From Daedaleopsis sinensis (taxonomy: Eukaryota; Basidiomycota; Agaricomycetes; Polyporales; Polyporaceae): a stretch of 64,000 bases of DNA. The stretch is from the NCBI GenBank assembly GCA_033807695.1, contig CM066311.1:124001-188000 (forward strand), written 5' to 3'. This document shows positions 23,726-35,736 of the stretch, piece after piece (within the stretch, counting starts at the first letter, position 1; every line of letters begins with the position of its first letter). The position numbers were made by a program, and so were the translations under genes. The notes beneath the pieces are model-generated. The model saw nothing but the letters and a program-made list of their open reading frames with translations. It was not told the DNA's origin and searched no databases.

Positions 23726-26700
23726 ATGTCCGCTCCCTACTACACAACTATGCCGCCCCCGCCCCGCCGACACCCGCTCTCCACCGCCGCCAACCACTAC
23801 GCCGTCAACCAGGCACCCCGCCATGCGCCTCCCGCCCCAGGAACCCCACCCAAGCAACAGAAGGAACAGCCTAAGCAGCCCTCGTCCCCGCCGTTGCCAA
23901 GGCAGAATGCAAAGGTCACGCCTCCCTCACCGCCCTCGGTGATCATGGACAAGACCCGCGACGTTGCGCTGACACGCGTAGGCTTGCTCGGCGAGGTGAG
24001 TCTTCTTTCGTGACATAAATACTTGTTTCTTGTTTTCTTGGTGTATACGACGTCGGGAGGCTCCAGCGATCAGTTGTGCCGTCGGACGTCGGAGGGTGAA
24101 GTAACGATGCAGAGGACCGGTATGTGACGCGGGCGACAGTATCCTTCCAAGTTCCTAGCACTTGTGGCCAGTTTCAGCCATCTGCTGCTGCAGTCGCTCC
24201 TCACAACTTGCGAGTATGCCTGCGACTCAAGCAGACGATATCACATACCAAGTCGATTATAGCCTGTCTCAAAAAGCTGACGAGGCAGGAGAGTGAGAAA
24301 AGAGGCGACCGGTCGAGATTTGTCACGGTCGTCACTCCACGTAACTACTTGCCACCGTTGGGCTAGTTGCAACTGTTCGACACCTCTCCCCGTGACATCG
24401 AGTCTAGCACTACCAACCATTGGTTCTGCGTGAGCTCGACCTGACTCGTCACAACGTCTCACTTGCCCCCGCTGTACATCCCGAGCCTTCACATTCTTTG
24501 CTACTTATGCATGCGTATGTGCTGAAGCTGATTTATTACTCTTAGGGTGGATTCGCCCGTGTATACGAAGTCAAAGACGATACCAGTGGACGTAGGTCCG
24601 CATGTAAAGTCGTCACTAAGTCGTCCCTCAAGAACAAGAAGGCCAAGATCAAGGTGTGTATTACCCACGAGAGCTACTCTGCGTGTGCTGATCATCGTGT
24701 TGAAGCTCTACGCAGAGATCCGTATACATAAATCCCTCGACCATCCGAACATCGTTCGCTTCGAAGACTGCTTCGAGGATGAAGAGAACGTGTACATGAC
24801 CCTCGAACTGTGCCACAACGGCTCCCTAATGGACATGCTGCGCCGACGTCGCCGCTTCACAGAGCCCGAAGCCCGGTTCTTCATGGTTCAGCTCATCGGT
24901 GCATGTCAACACATGCACGATCACCAGGTAATCCACCGCGACCTCAAGCTCGGCAATATATTCCTCGACAGGAACATGAACGTCAAAGTGGGCGACTTCG
25001 GTCTCGCTGCCCTGATCGAAACCCCAGGAGAACGAAAGAAGACTATCTGTGGTACACCTAACTATATTGCACCGGAGGTGCTCTTCGACAACGTCAACGG
25101 TCACAGCTTCGAGGTAGATACCTGGTCCATCGGCGTCATTCTTTACACTCTTGTGATCGGCCGTCCTCCGTTCCAAACGAAGGAGTTGAAGGCTATCTAT
25201 AAGTGAGTTACCAAGTACGCTCTTCTCCGTGTACTTGGACTCATGTGCCTTAGACGCATTCGTGAAAACGATTACGAGTTCCCAGCGGACCGTGCCGTAT
25301 CGACTCTTGTCAAGGAGCTCGTCCAATGTATACTTACACCAAACCCGTCGGAACGCCCCACCCTCCACGAGATCGTTGATCATACTTGGTTCACGAACGG
25401 TACCGTGCCCGGCTACATCCCGGTGTCTGCGCATGACGCCCCTCCCGATTTCCGCCATATCCAACCTCACATGTCGCAAGCGAACCTCGCGCGTCTCCGG
25501 AGGAACGCCTTACTCGACGAGGACCAGGTCCCTATTCCGAGTGCGCCCCTGCCGAACGCCAACCCGAGCAAGGGCCGGAGCTCGAGTCTCGCTCAGCAAG
25601 AGAAGGAATTCCAGAAAGCCGTTCAGCCAGGAAGCCCGATCTCTGCGCTGCTCAGCTCCGCACGTCAACCCTTCATCGTCGCCCAACAGGCGAACCCGAC
25701 GGCGCTGAACGACCAACCGTTGCTGCGCAAGCTCCAGGCGGCGAAGGAAGCCATGAAGTCTCCTGCACGGCCCGGCACTCGTGGGCTGCACGGCATCGCG
25801 GAGGAGCGCGAGGACCAGTACGGAGCGCGGGTGGAGGAGCTGCGGAAGAAGGAGCTCGAGAGCCAGAAGGCGCGGATCGTCGCGCAGATGGTTCCCGCTC
25901 CCGGGAGCGCGCCCGGGTCCGTGTTCGGCGGCGACGACCAAGATCAAGAGTCCGAGAACGTGCCCCCCGCTCGTACGCGGGACCACGCGCGTCTCGTAAA
26001 GGAGAGGGAGCGCCAGCGGGAGAAGGAGCGTGCACAGGAGATAGCTCCGGCTTTGGAGAGAGTCGTGGAGAACAGGAAAGAGAGGACCGTTTCGGGGGAG
26101 CGTGCGAAGGAGCAGGGGTCGGACGACGTGGCTACTATGCTGCCTGCGGGGCTCGCACCTCGGGTGAACGGGTTCGACGCCGCGGCGCAGACGCTCAGTG
26201 CAGCGTTCGAAGCGAAGGCGATCGGCCGGCTCTTCAGAGATCCTAGGCAGGATGCAGGCATTCAGCCACCGAAGGTCTTCATCGCGTCATGGGTGGACTA
26301 CTGCAACAAGTACGGGATGGGATACGCGTTGACGGACGGCTCGGTTGGCGTTCACTTCAACGACAGCTCGTCGATGGTGTTGTCTGCGGACAAGGAGTGC
26401 GTTCGTTTCGCTCGTGATTTATTTGAGATAAGAAAGCTGACTTACGCTGTTATCGTTGCAGGCACTTCGACTTCATCGAGCCCCGCCACCAAGGCATGGT
26501 GTACGTTCGCAAGAACTACACCGTCGGAGAGTACCCGGATGAGATACACCCCAAGGTGTACCTCCTCAAGCACTTTGAGGGATACATCATGGACCGGCTG
26601 ACCTCGGACCACGAGTATCAGTTTGAGGATGTCGGGCGGACGCGGGGTATGGAATTCGTGCAGCGGTACTTGCGCATGAAGCAGGTGGTCGTCTTCAAGC

Positions 26701-27287
26701 TCTCGCACGACGTCCTCCAATTCAACTTCCAGGACCACTCGAAGCTCATCCTCTCCTCGCACGGCCTGCACATCACGTACATCGACAAGAACTACTGCAT
26801 CTCGCGCTTCACGCTCTCTCAGGTCATGGCGGACGCGCTGCGCCCGCCCGTGCAGGACCCGGAAACGGCACGATTCAAAACGAAGCTCGTCGACAAGCTC
26901 AAATTCGCGAAGGAGATGCTGCTCAGCATCAGGAACGCGTCGCTCATCACGCAAGCCGAGGGACAGGGACAACCGGGCGAGAAACCTACCAGCGGTGCGT
27001 CCTCGCCGGCTGACGCGCCCGCGCCTGCGCCGGTCCCCGCACCCACTCGGACAACCGTTCCTACCCGCGCTCCCGTACGTGCTCCCGCGCCCTCTCATGG
27101 CTATGGACATGCCCCCGCACCCCCTCAAGCTTACGCCCGGTCGAACGTCGGCGGGCTCGCGCCTCATCGAGAGGTGCCTCCGAGTCGCCTCATCCCGGGC
27201 CTCCAGCACCGCGGGCTCGTGCCTGCACGCTCGACGGCGTCGCTTGCATCGAAGATGTCTGCTGGGTCTCGGGCGCCGCTCCGGTAG
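23726..27287 (+). CDS. CDC5: Polo-like kinase
   Basis: Exons 23726-23995, 24546-24653, 24706-25202, 25254-26396, 26462-27287; 947 residues. Polo kinases drive mitotic entry, spindle pole maturation, mitotic exit and cytokinesis. A Pro-rich N-terminus leads into the kinase domain: glycine loop [12 protein letters not shown] (from residue 88), lysine in [13 protein letters not shown] (about 203), DFG (about 223), and the activation-loop threonine in [10 protein letters not shown] (about 239). A long charged linker precedes two polo boxes. Polo box 1 (about residues 630-680) keeps the tryptophan in [13 protein letters not shown]; polo box 2 (about 730-810) keeps the phosphopeptide-binding His and Lys in FQDHSKLIL. 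The tail of about 130 residues is Pro/Ala-rich, making the protein longer than human PLK1 (603) or yeast Cdc5 (705). The first intron is 550 nt, ten times the usual size. GTGCGT at 26397 was chosen as donor because it gives DKEHFDFIE. Confidence 0.95.
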
Positions 27288-28299
27288 GTGTAACCGTCCC
27301 GTCTCGTCGCGCTCGCACTCGCACTCGTATTGGGGCCCGGAATTGGATATGAGGGCGGCGTAGGTCCCCTCGATCTCTCGTGTTCCACTCGCTCGCTCAT
27401 GGGCTCTGAAGTAATACGTACTCGGTACTCCGGTCTTCGGTGTTATGTATGGAGGGACTTGAACTCTTCCGTTAGAGACGCGGACGACGGTAGGTCGTCC
27501 GCGTTGGACTTGCTCGTGTCTCTGCCGCCGCATATCTGCATCTTGTCATTTTGTCATCCTCTCCGTCTCTCTCTTCTCGCTTCTGGTCACATTCCATCCA
27601 CCGTCAAGAAGTAGTGTACATATACCCTCATACCATGAGCCACATACATAGTCCGTCCAGTCATGGATCCACGCCTCGCGCCTCACGCCCTCACGCCTCA
27701 ATGCCATTTCACGATTCCCGTCTTCATGATCCCCTGTGTCATCTCGTTTCCGGTTCCCCGGTGCCTCGTCAGCCCGTCACGCGTTCACTGTCATGATCAC
27801 TTGTCATGCATATATATTCGAGATTCACGTCTGTCCCGACTCTCTCTTCCTCTTGACCATCGTCCATCACAATGCGCACAACTTCAGTCACAGATTTCTG
27901 TCCTGAGCAGCTCCTGAGTATACATCGGTCTATCTGTCCCCTAATGACGCTGTGTGTGAGTGTTTCTCTTTCGCAGAGGGATGTGGTTCAGGTTTCGAAG
28001 CGGGTCTCGGACACTATTGACGGATGTGCTCACCATGGGGTGGTATATGGTGACGTGCAGCTTTTCCGCGAAAGACGGGGCAGCATCAACGATGACTGAC
28101 CCGACTTGAAGTACGATAGCGAACTCTGAGCTACCTTGCTCAGAAATTCCATGGTGTCGGACGAAGGTTAGGACAGGGTGAGACATGCGATGTCGACCGA
28201 CGACGCTCTGTCGCGAGGGAACTGGACAACGGGATGCATTCTCATCTGAGGACACTACACCTCTACCAGGGCTCTTTAGTACTCGCCAACGTTCACCGG
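27288..28299. other. Convergent 3' region with a strong hairpin
   Basis: Between the ends of the polo kinase (plus) and the dehydrogenase (minus). No gene seen. It contains the hairpin at 27478-27504. Confidence 0.5.
27478..27504. repeat. Perfect 11-bp inverted repeat, 5-nt loop
   Basis: ACGCGGACGAC and GTCGTCCGCGT flank the loop GGTAG. It lies 190 nt past the polo kinase stop and probably within its 3' UTR, so the transcript would carry a GC-rich stem-loop. Confidence 0.75.
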
Positions 28300-29362
28300 T
28301 CACCACGGGATCTCCTGGCCGGCGTAGCTGAAGAACTTGCCGCTATCGGCGCTGGTCAGCGAGGTGACCTTCTTCAGGATGTGCGCGACGCTGAACTCGG
28401 GCTCGAGCTGCGCGCCCTCCCCGCCCATCTCTGCAAGTGGTCCGCGCAGTCAGCGAACGCCCGCACGCAGGTGGAGAGCACAAGGTTGAAGGGACTCTGT
28501 GCCACGCACCCGTCTTCACCCAGCCGGGATCGAGCGCGATGACCGTGAAGTCCGGGCGCTCCTCCTTCTGCTTGTACGTCTGTGCCATAGCGGACGCATG
28601 ATGCATGACTCAGTAACCTCATCCAAGTCTACCGTCCGGGTGGACGTACGGACGGTGGCGGGGACTCACCAGCATGTTCAGCGCGGTCTTGCTGACGCTG
28701 TACGTCGTGCACTTGCCCCCGAGCCCGAGCCCGATGCTCGCGAGCCCGCTCGACATGTTCACGATCGTCTTCTTCGCGCCCCGAGCGAGCAGCGGGAGGT
28801 ACGCCTGCGCGAGGAGCGCGGGCCCGATCACGTTCGCCTGCATCGTGCGCCGGAAGACGGCCGGGTCGAACGCGAACGCCGCGTCGTCGCCTTCGTTCTG
28901 CCAACGCCAACGCCATCGCATGCGCGTGAGCGCACTGGTGCGGTGTACGAGAAGAGATCGAGGCGGTCTGAAGCACGATGCTACTAGTAAGTACTACTCA
29001 CGATCGCAGCGTTGTTGTAGAGGTAGTCCAAGCCCGCGCCCTCGCCGAGAAGCCCCTCGACGACCTTGACCGAGGCCCAGATGGACGCCTCGTCCGCGAC
29101 GTCGATCGCGGCGATGTGGAGCGTGCCCTTCGCCGTGTCCTTGAGCGCGTGGAGATCGGTCGCCCTTGGGGGATTCCGGCAGGTCGCGACGACGATATTG
29201 GACGCGTCGCTCAGGAGCTGGCGGGTGAGCTCGAGGCCGATGCCGCGGGACGTTCTATCAGTTGCAAGATCGATATGAGTACACATGTAGAGCTCGGACG
29301 TTCTGAGATGGCTCGGGAAAGGCTGCTCACCCGGTGATGAGCCAAGTAGTCTTGTTCGACAT
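28300..29362 (-). CDS. Short-chain dehydrogenase/reductase
   Basis: Five exons: 29362-29331, 29254-29002, 28897-28670, 28579-28510, 28430-28300; 237 residues, a normal single-domain SDR size. The NAD(P)-binding motif TGTSRGIG (residues 10-17) is created across the first splice. Further motifs are the cofactor-site aspartate (AAIDVAD), NNAA, the serine in NMSSG and the catalytic YSVSK, followed by DPGWVKTEMGG, which is typical of C-factor-like SDRs. The substrate is not predictable. A cluster of GATA-type sites lies about 385 nt upstream. Confidence 0.9.
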
Positions 29363-29747
29363 CACTGTCCGACTCGGAGGGTTGCTGGAGCCTGGTGGTG
29401 GGGGCAAAGACGAGCGACGTACAAGTAGAGACTCAAGATATCGTATGTGAGCAATAGCACGATCCCGTGTAAAGATAACTCAATGGCCCCGACAGCCTGA
29501 GCTCAGTAGGCGGGGGAAAGCCGGGTAAACTGCCAGAATAGAGCATTGATTGCAGGTGAATATTTGCTAAACCGGAAAGTTAGAGAGTGACGATATCGTT
29601 GTCGGTGTATTGCTGCTAGTGCTGTCACCAGTAGCGACACCGGTCAAGCATGCTGGAAGCCTGAGTGTCCCAGTTTACGTCGAGGAGGAGGTTGGGAGTA
29701 AATAGTTAATAGAGACATTAGGTAGGCGCCGAACAACCGGGCAGATC

Positions 29748-29769
29748 TTATCTTATCTTATCAAGATAA
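29748..29769. promoter_or_regulatory. Cluster of four GATA-factor core motifs
   Basis: TTATC occurs three times at exact 5-nt spacing (29748, 29753, 29758), followed by GATAA at 29765 on the other strand. Fungal GATA factors (AreA and SreA families) bind GATA/TATC cores, often in clusters. It may control the dehydrogenase starting at 29362; this is an inference. Confidence 0.4.
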
Positions 29770-30021
29770 ACTCATAAGCGCTTCGTTCTTGAGTACGGTG
29801 ACTGCGCTAGACGGCCACCACGCAACGCTTAGAACATGGCATAAACGTTTGAACGCTTGTACTTGTCATGAACCAACACAAAAACCAACCGATGTATTTC
29901 ACCGAAAAATCACGACCACAAGTGCGTACGACTATGCGTAAAACGAGGTATCGGTATGTGTGTGTAAAAGCGCAGCTCAACGTGGCGGCCAGCCACAGCA
30001 GCGACCGGAGCGCAGGGAGAT

Positions 30022-30046
30022 GTGCATGTGCATGTGCATGTGCATG
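30022..30046. repeat. (GTGCAT)4 microsatellite
   Basis: Four head-to-tail copies of a 6-nt unit in non-coding DNA. Confidence 0.8.
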
Positions 30047-30438
30047 GCGGGGTGTCGTTTCAGCCAGGAAAGGTCGTGCCATCCATCATGCATCGTGCAC
30101 CGTGCATCGTGGCCCCAGCCGCGCGCGCGCAAAGCGTCCCGCTGGGGGACACTACGAGAGATGAGACGAGACGAGACGAGAGAGCGAGAGGCGTGGAGGA
30201 GCGACGTGGGTGGAACGATATGTACGTGATAACGATATGTGCGTGAAGGTGCGAGAGCAGCGAGGAGCGGACAGCATCGAGACTCAACAGGACGCCAGGA
30301 GGAACAGAACAGAGCCGGATATCGAGAGGCGCGGCGGGAGGCTCGCTCCCCGCACCTCAGATCTCAGAAGGGACCGCCGAGAAGGGAAAGCGCGCCGCCG
30401 TCAACAGCGGGGGCGGGAGTGCGGAGGGCCCCGGACGC

Positions 30439-33239
30439 TCAGAACATGCCCGAGTGCTGGTGCGCGCGCCCGAAGCTGCGCGCCTTGCGGTGCACGCTGC
30501 GCTTCGGCGTGCTCGTCTTGACGTTGCACGTGTCGTCGCCCGAGTCGTCGCCCGAGCCGGTCGGCGCGGGGAGCGCGACGTTCACGTTCGACGACTTGAA
30601 CACCGCGAGCGCCCAGTTCCCGCCGCACGTCTGCGTCTTGGCGCCCGCGCATGGCATAAAGCACTGCGACGTGGCGAGGGCGCTGCCCTGCTTGTTCTGG
30701 AACGAGTTCCCGCCTGCCATCCGAAGCGAAAAACGTCAGTTGAGCAGCACCGGCCGAGAACGCGGGAGAGACGTACAGTAGCACTCGCGGCCGTACTCGA
30801 GGCCGCCCATGGAGAATCCCTTGGACGCGCAGGTCGAGAGGCACGAGTACACGGTCATGACGTCGTTCGCGAAGCTGTAGCCCGTGAGCGCGCGTGCCCC
30901 AGAGTCCGACACGCAGCCGGCGGAGGACCAGCCGACGGGGAGGAGGGTGGTGCCGTTGCTGGGAGCAGAGCTGCTCGTCGGCTTAGCCGGGGCGGACGCG
31001 GCCGGGGTGGTGCTCTTGGTGGGCGCGGCCGGGACGGAAACGACAGGGCTGGAGGTCTTGGTGACAGCCGGGACGGAGACGACAGGGCTAGAGCTCTTGC
31101 TTGCGGAGGGCACAGACGGGGCGACGAGAACTGCCGACGTGTGCACCGACGAGGACGAGGGCACGGGGACGGCGACCGATGAAGAAGCGTTAGCGGACGT
31201 GGACGGCTTAGCGGACGAGGACTGTACGGACGAGGGCTTGGCAGCACCCGGGTTCGCAGTGGTCAGGAGCGTCAGCCTCTGCGGGCCGCCGCAGATCTCG
31301 TTCGCTGCAAGGCAATCAGCACGGGAACGCGCGGAGCCCAGAGACGCACTCACCGTTGCCCGCGCAGTGGCTCGTGCACTGGTTCCAGGTGACGGTGTTC
31401 GTCGACGCGCCGTTGCGGACCTGGTTGTCGCAGTAGCACTCGTCGCCGAACTCGACGGCGGCGAGCTTGAAGCCCTTGGACGAGCAGAAGCTGGCGCACG
31501 ACGCGCGCGTCATGTCGTCGGCCTTTGTCGACGCACCGGTCAGCGCGCGGCCGTTCGTTGCCTCGGCGATGCACCCAAGCTCGCTCCAGCCATCGGGCAG
31601 CGGGACTTGCGCGGGCTTGAGGCTCACGGCCGCGTTGGCGTTGGCGGAGCAGGAGGGCTTCGTCCCAGTGCCGTCCCAGATCGGGTTGCAGCCGGGGAGC
31701 TGGGTGATGGGCGCATCGAGGCCGATGTTCTCGTCGACGAGCTCCGTCTCGAGGACGCACGCGTCAGCAGAGGCCTGGTCGAACTTGGCAGCGAGGGGCG
31801 GGCAGTCCATGACGTTACCGTTGGCGTTCGGGCAGTTGTCGATCGCGTCCTGGAGCAAGGCGACGTCCCAGCCGTTCTGGAAGTCGCCGTGGTGCCCGTA
31901 GCCGGTGGTGTCGCCGTTGGCGAGGACCCACGAGCCGGGGCCCCAGTACTGGTGCTGGTCGACAGAGACGAACATCTCGTAGAAGAGCGAGACGAGGTGG
32001 ACGGGGTGCGAAGCCGGGCAGTCGCCGCTGTTGTAGTTCTGGACCGGGTACGCCATGTGCGACTTGTGGTCGGCCGAGTCGAGGTTCTTGCCGTCCCAGC
32101 ACGAAGGGAAGAAGACCTGAGCGCGCATGCCGTTCGGGCAGTTGTGGTCGAAGTAGTTGGGACGCTCAGCCCAGTCAGGGTCGTTGTTGTGCGCGCCGCT
32201 GTAGTCTGTACATACAATCAGACTCATGCATTCAATCTTTGCGGTGGAAAAAACATACCCAAGCAGACGTAGCTGACAGCCTGATCGGCGAAGTTTGACG
32301 CGTTGTAGCTCCGGCGGTTGGTATCACCAGCAACCATGCGCAAGCCAGGCGGGAAGGCTTTGACGGGCTCGTTCTTGGGGCCATTGCGCTTGAGGTAGTA
32401 GATGTTGAATCCGGTCTCTGTGTGGCGTGAAAGAGTGAGTTCAATGATGCGACACCGATTTGGTGAGGGCTCGGTCGGGTCCCGAAATCGACAACCGTCG
32501 ACTAGCGCACTGAGAGAAGGCTTGGAGGCAGTCGCTTCCCCGCGATACTCGAGGACTCGACGTCGTCAAGTCCGGAGTTATAGCGATAGCGACCGTCTTT
32601 GCTCTAGTCCCGAAAAAAAAAACAAGCGCAGAGACGTCCTTCTGTCTCGCTCTCCTGCCACACGTCGTAGATGACTGAGCGCGAGGCTCCCAAGCCCACG
32701 CGAGTCGCGCCGTGCTCTTCGAGGCGCACATGTCATTCTTCCGCCACAACCAAGCCCCACACGACGCACAGGAAGAAGCGGGTACTCACGGATCGGGGTG
32801 AGCTGGCCGGAGTTCTGGTCACGGTAGTACATCTGGGGCTGAAGTGCGCGCGCGAACCGCCGTGTCAGCGCCGCAACGCGAACCAGCACAGGCGATCAAC
32901 ATCGACATACCGCCCAGTAGTTGCTCTTGTCCTGCTGCACGGGGATCGTCGTGCACTTGCTCTTCTGCAGGTCGTCCGCGTCGTACACGTTCTTGAAGCG
33001 GCTCGCGCCGACGATCGCGTGGACGTGCGTGCCGATCTGCGCGCCCGCCGCGTCAGGAGTCAGGACCCCGTGTATCACATATGCGTCGCGCGAAGCGGGA
33101 GGGGGGGACTTACCCCGCCGGGGTTCACGATCGAGTCGAGGCGGGTGGTGACGATCGGCCTGCTGCCGCCGAAGATCCAGTGCTCCGCGTTCGCGACCGT
33201 GGCGAGTGTGGCGAGCGACAAGAGGCTCGAGAACATCAT
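30439..33239 (-). CDS. Secreted DUF1996 protein with two WSC domains
   Basis: Seven exons: 33239-33114, 33036-32911, 32838-32790, 32417-32259, 32205-31354, 31304-30777, 30713-30439; 704 residues. A signal peptide (MMFSSLLSLATLATVANA) precedes a DUF1996 domain (about residues 20-300; HKSHMAYP, GHHGDFQNGWD). Next are WSC domain 1 (from GWSELGCIAEA, with its eight-Cys pattern ending near NEICGG), a Ser/Thr/Pro linker of about 110 residues likely to be O-glycosylated, WSC domain 2 (GWSSAGCVSDS to QTCGGNWALAVFK) and a basic tail. WSC domains bind carbohydrate and occur in fungal cell-wall sensors and secreted enzymes; DUF1996 has no firmly known activity. There is no membrane anchor, so the protein is probably extracellular. 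The intron at 32418-32789 is unusually long (372 nt). A shorter paralogue lies at 47805-50016. Confidence 0.92.
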
Positions 33240-35736
33240 CGTTGGGTGGTGTAAAGACGGGGCGTGGAGGCGAATGAGTGTGATAAGGTTGGATTAACGA
33301 GCGGGGGCCGTCGTCGAGCGAGAGCCTGAGCAGACGGGGAGAAGGGCACGGAGTTGAAGCCCGGGGACAGGGAGAGGGACGAGAAGGAGGGGAGGGGGAA
33401 TCTAGGACGAACCGGAGCCGCGAACGGAGGTTTTTGTACGGGGGCGGCATCTGGAGCAAACTTTATGCTGAGGCACGAGGAGATACGCAAGAAGCTCTCA
33501 TCTCCCGGTGGACGAGGAGAGATGCCCCGGCGCCGGCCAACGACACACGTTCCGGACCGCCCGCGGCTCGCGAGGCGCGTTCCTCCCCGATATGGCAGGC
33601 GCTGTAGATCGTAGCGAGGTCCTCCAGGGTCCTCCCCGTCTCGCCGGCCGTGCGCGCGTTATCCACTCATGAGCTGCCTCAGAGCTGCCTCCAACGCGTG
33701 CTCACCGCGGCCAACTTGCAGCTCGCCGGTATGCAGCGCCCTCGGCGTGACAATATCTGGGCGGCCGGGCTTACATTCGCTGGTACGGCGCACCACTCAT
33801 TGGGTGAGAGAGACAGTTCTTCCGACTTCGAGCTTCGAGGCTCGCTGTCTCTTAATAATAATGCACACGTCCTGGACGTCCTCCGCGCTCCATTTGGTCA
33901 TCAATTGTCGGATAACGGCAGTCATAGCAACCACCTCGGTTGTAACTTGTGCCTCGCCCGCGGCCGAACAGCGCCCAGGCACCGTCACCCCGAACGGTTG
34001 TCGACATCATGATTGGAACCTTCCGACGGGTCGAGAGGCCAGGAACATCTTGGCCGCAGTGATCGTGATTCGTTGGGCAGCGTGACCACTTGCGCTTCCT
34101 TGGACTTGGCTTCAAATGAAAACTTGGACTGCTTACCAGCTGGCAGCCTGCGGTTTAGCTTGGAGGCTTGATTCATGACTTCTGTGGCCAACGACTTGGA
34201 TCTGATACTTATCCCCTGGCATGTCACTAGCTATGACCACGTTAACCTCGCCTCCTCGTGCCTTTCTCGCGCGCGGACTTTGGAAGGTGTCGGCCGAAGG
34301 CGTAGCGAGAATGAAAGGGTCGTCAAGTGACAAGCGTTCTGAATTTCCAAGCTCCAGGGCTACTACTTACAACTTCGGACCAGGCCGCGGCGTTCGCGAT
34401 GGGAAGCGACGTCAGACAGTGCATGTGGCAGCATCTGGCAGCATGCGCACAGTGCACACCGTGGAAGAGTCAGCGTGTAAAGCCTAACACGTACTTGTCC
34501 ATCTGCTCCATATATATTCAAGTTCGCCGCTACTCGCCGTGCGCATACGACTTGCAACAGGGCGGTGGATATACTTCTTGCTGTAAGCAGTTCCCCTGAG
34601 CTGACCACTGAAAGTTCTGAATGAATATCGAGTTAACGGATCAGATTACAACGCAGCGTACCTAATTGACGGGAAGGGATGCTTGCGCGACAACGTACTC
34701 CCGAGCACCTTCACGATTCCAGAAATCGACCACCCGTAAGCACTCTCTGAGTCTCTCAACCACCGCATGACAGCTGCCAAAGCCAACGCCCGTTGTTGCT
34801 ACGCTACTTACCCGCCGCGCGCACGGACCACCCCTCTGCAGGAATCCCGCTCCCTCCAACGCCTCTGCTCGCCACCGCCGGGTGAACCTCAACCGCCACT
34901 GCAGCGCGGTACTCTCCAGCTGGCAAAGAAACACACTTCCCCACGACGGAAACACCCGCCCGAAAGATGACCCGCTCCTCGTCCGGATCCCAGGCTCCCC
35001 GGCTCAGCTCCGGCTCGAATATTGTCTGCGTCGACGCCGGACTCGGACTCCCTCGAACCGGGGTTCAAAGGAATCAAAGGGAACCAACTTCAAGGGATCA
35101 ATGCTCCGCCGGCCGCCGCGGGTGCAGACCGGCAGGACCAGGTACCTCCGAGTCCGAGATGTCGACGTACGTGTACTTCAACTTGCAATTGCGGCGCGGC
35201 GACAGTGTGGCGCGCCCGGGAGCACTTCATTTTGTGAACAGCAGCTCCAGGCGTGTCATGGCGACCCCAGTACGCATGCGCACGGATATTAATGAGATTT
35301 GCTGCACGTCGTCTGCAGTAGAACACCGGAGTCAGTGACCATTATTCCAATGATTAGACAGACACCGGCCTGAAAAACGTACTGACCTGATCAAAGATGA
35401 CTAGTACTCGCGCGGCCCCCGACCTCGTCATCTAGCATCTAGATATCTATCAAGAAGCCCCAGCTGGGCGTTGACATTGTTCATCTAGAACTCTATCCGC
35501 ACACAGAATGCGTTCTACCTGCTGCCTCTCCGCCAGGTACCACGCACGATAGCACACTGCGATCTGCCCAGCACCCAGCACGCCGCACGACCGCACACGC
35601 TATCACACACGTCGACGTCGTTGGGAGGGCCAGATATCGCGCCCTCTATCTTCTTTCTTCTTCTTGCCTCGAATCTCGACTCCCCACGCCAAACGCCCCA
35701 CCCCACCCTCCCAACCGTCCGTCGCGACGCTCACGC
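33240..35736. other. Long spacer with a possible decayed gene
   Basis: Upstream of the WSC gene. On the minus strand, from about 34333 to 33985, a frame with a GTAAGC donor near 34135 reads like a short exon (GGEVNVVIASDMPGDKYQIQ), but I can place neither a start, a family nor later exons. Other frames are short and overlapping. Called as non-genic with that reservation. Confidence 0.35.

Larger units (their letters stand above)
29363..30438. other. Upstream region of the dehydrogenase gene
   Basis: No gene seen. It holds GATA-type motifs (29748-29769), a (GTGCAT)4 microsatellite (30022-30046) and a GAGAC-rich tract (about 30160-30190). Confidence 0.5.

Noticed and set aside
26442..27533. 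A 363-codon minus-strand open frame
   Set aside because: Antisense to the polo box exon; Arg-rich, low-complexity product.
30884..32272. A 462-codon plus-strand open frame
   Set aside because: Antisense shadow of the WSC gene, caused by high third-position GC; no domain features.
35040..35070. GGGGTTCAAA resembling a tRNA T-arm
   Set aside because: Flanking bases do not pair into a cloverleaf.
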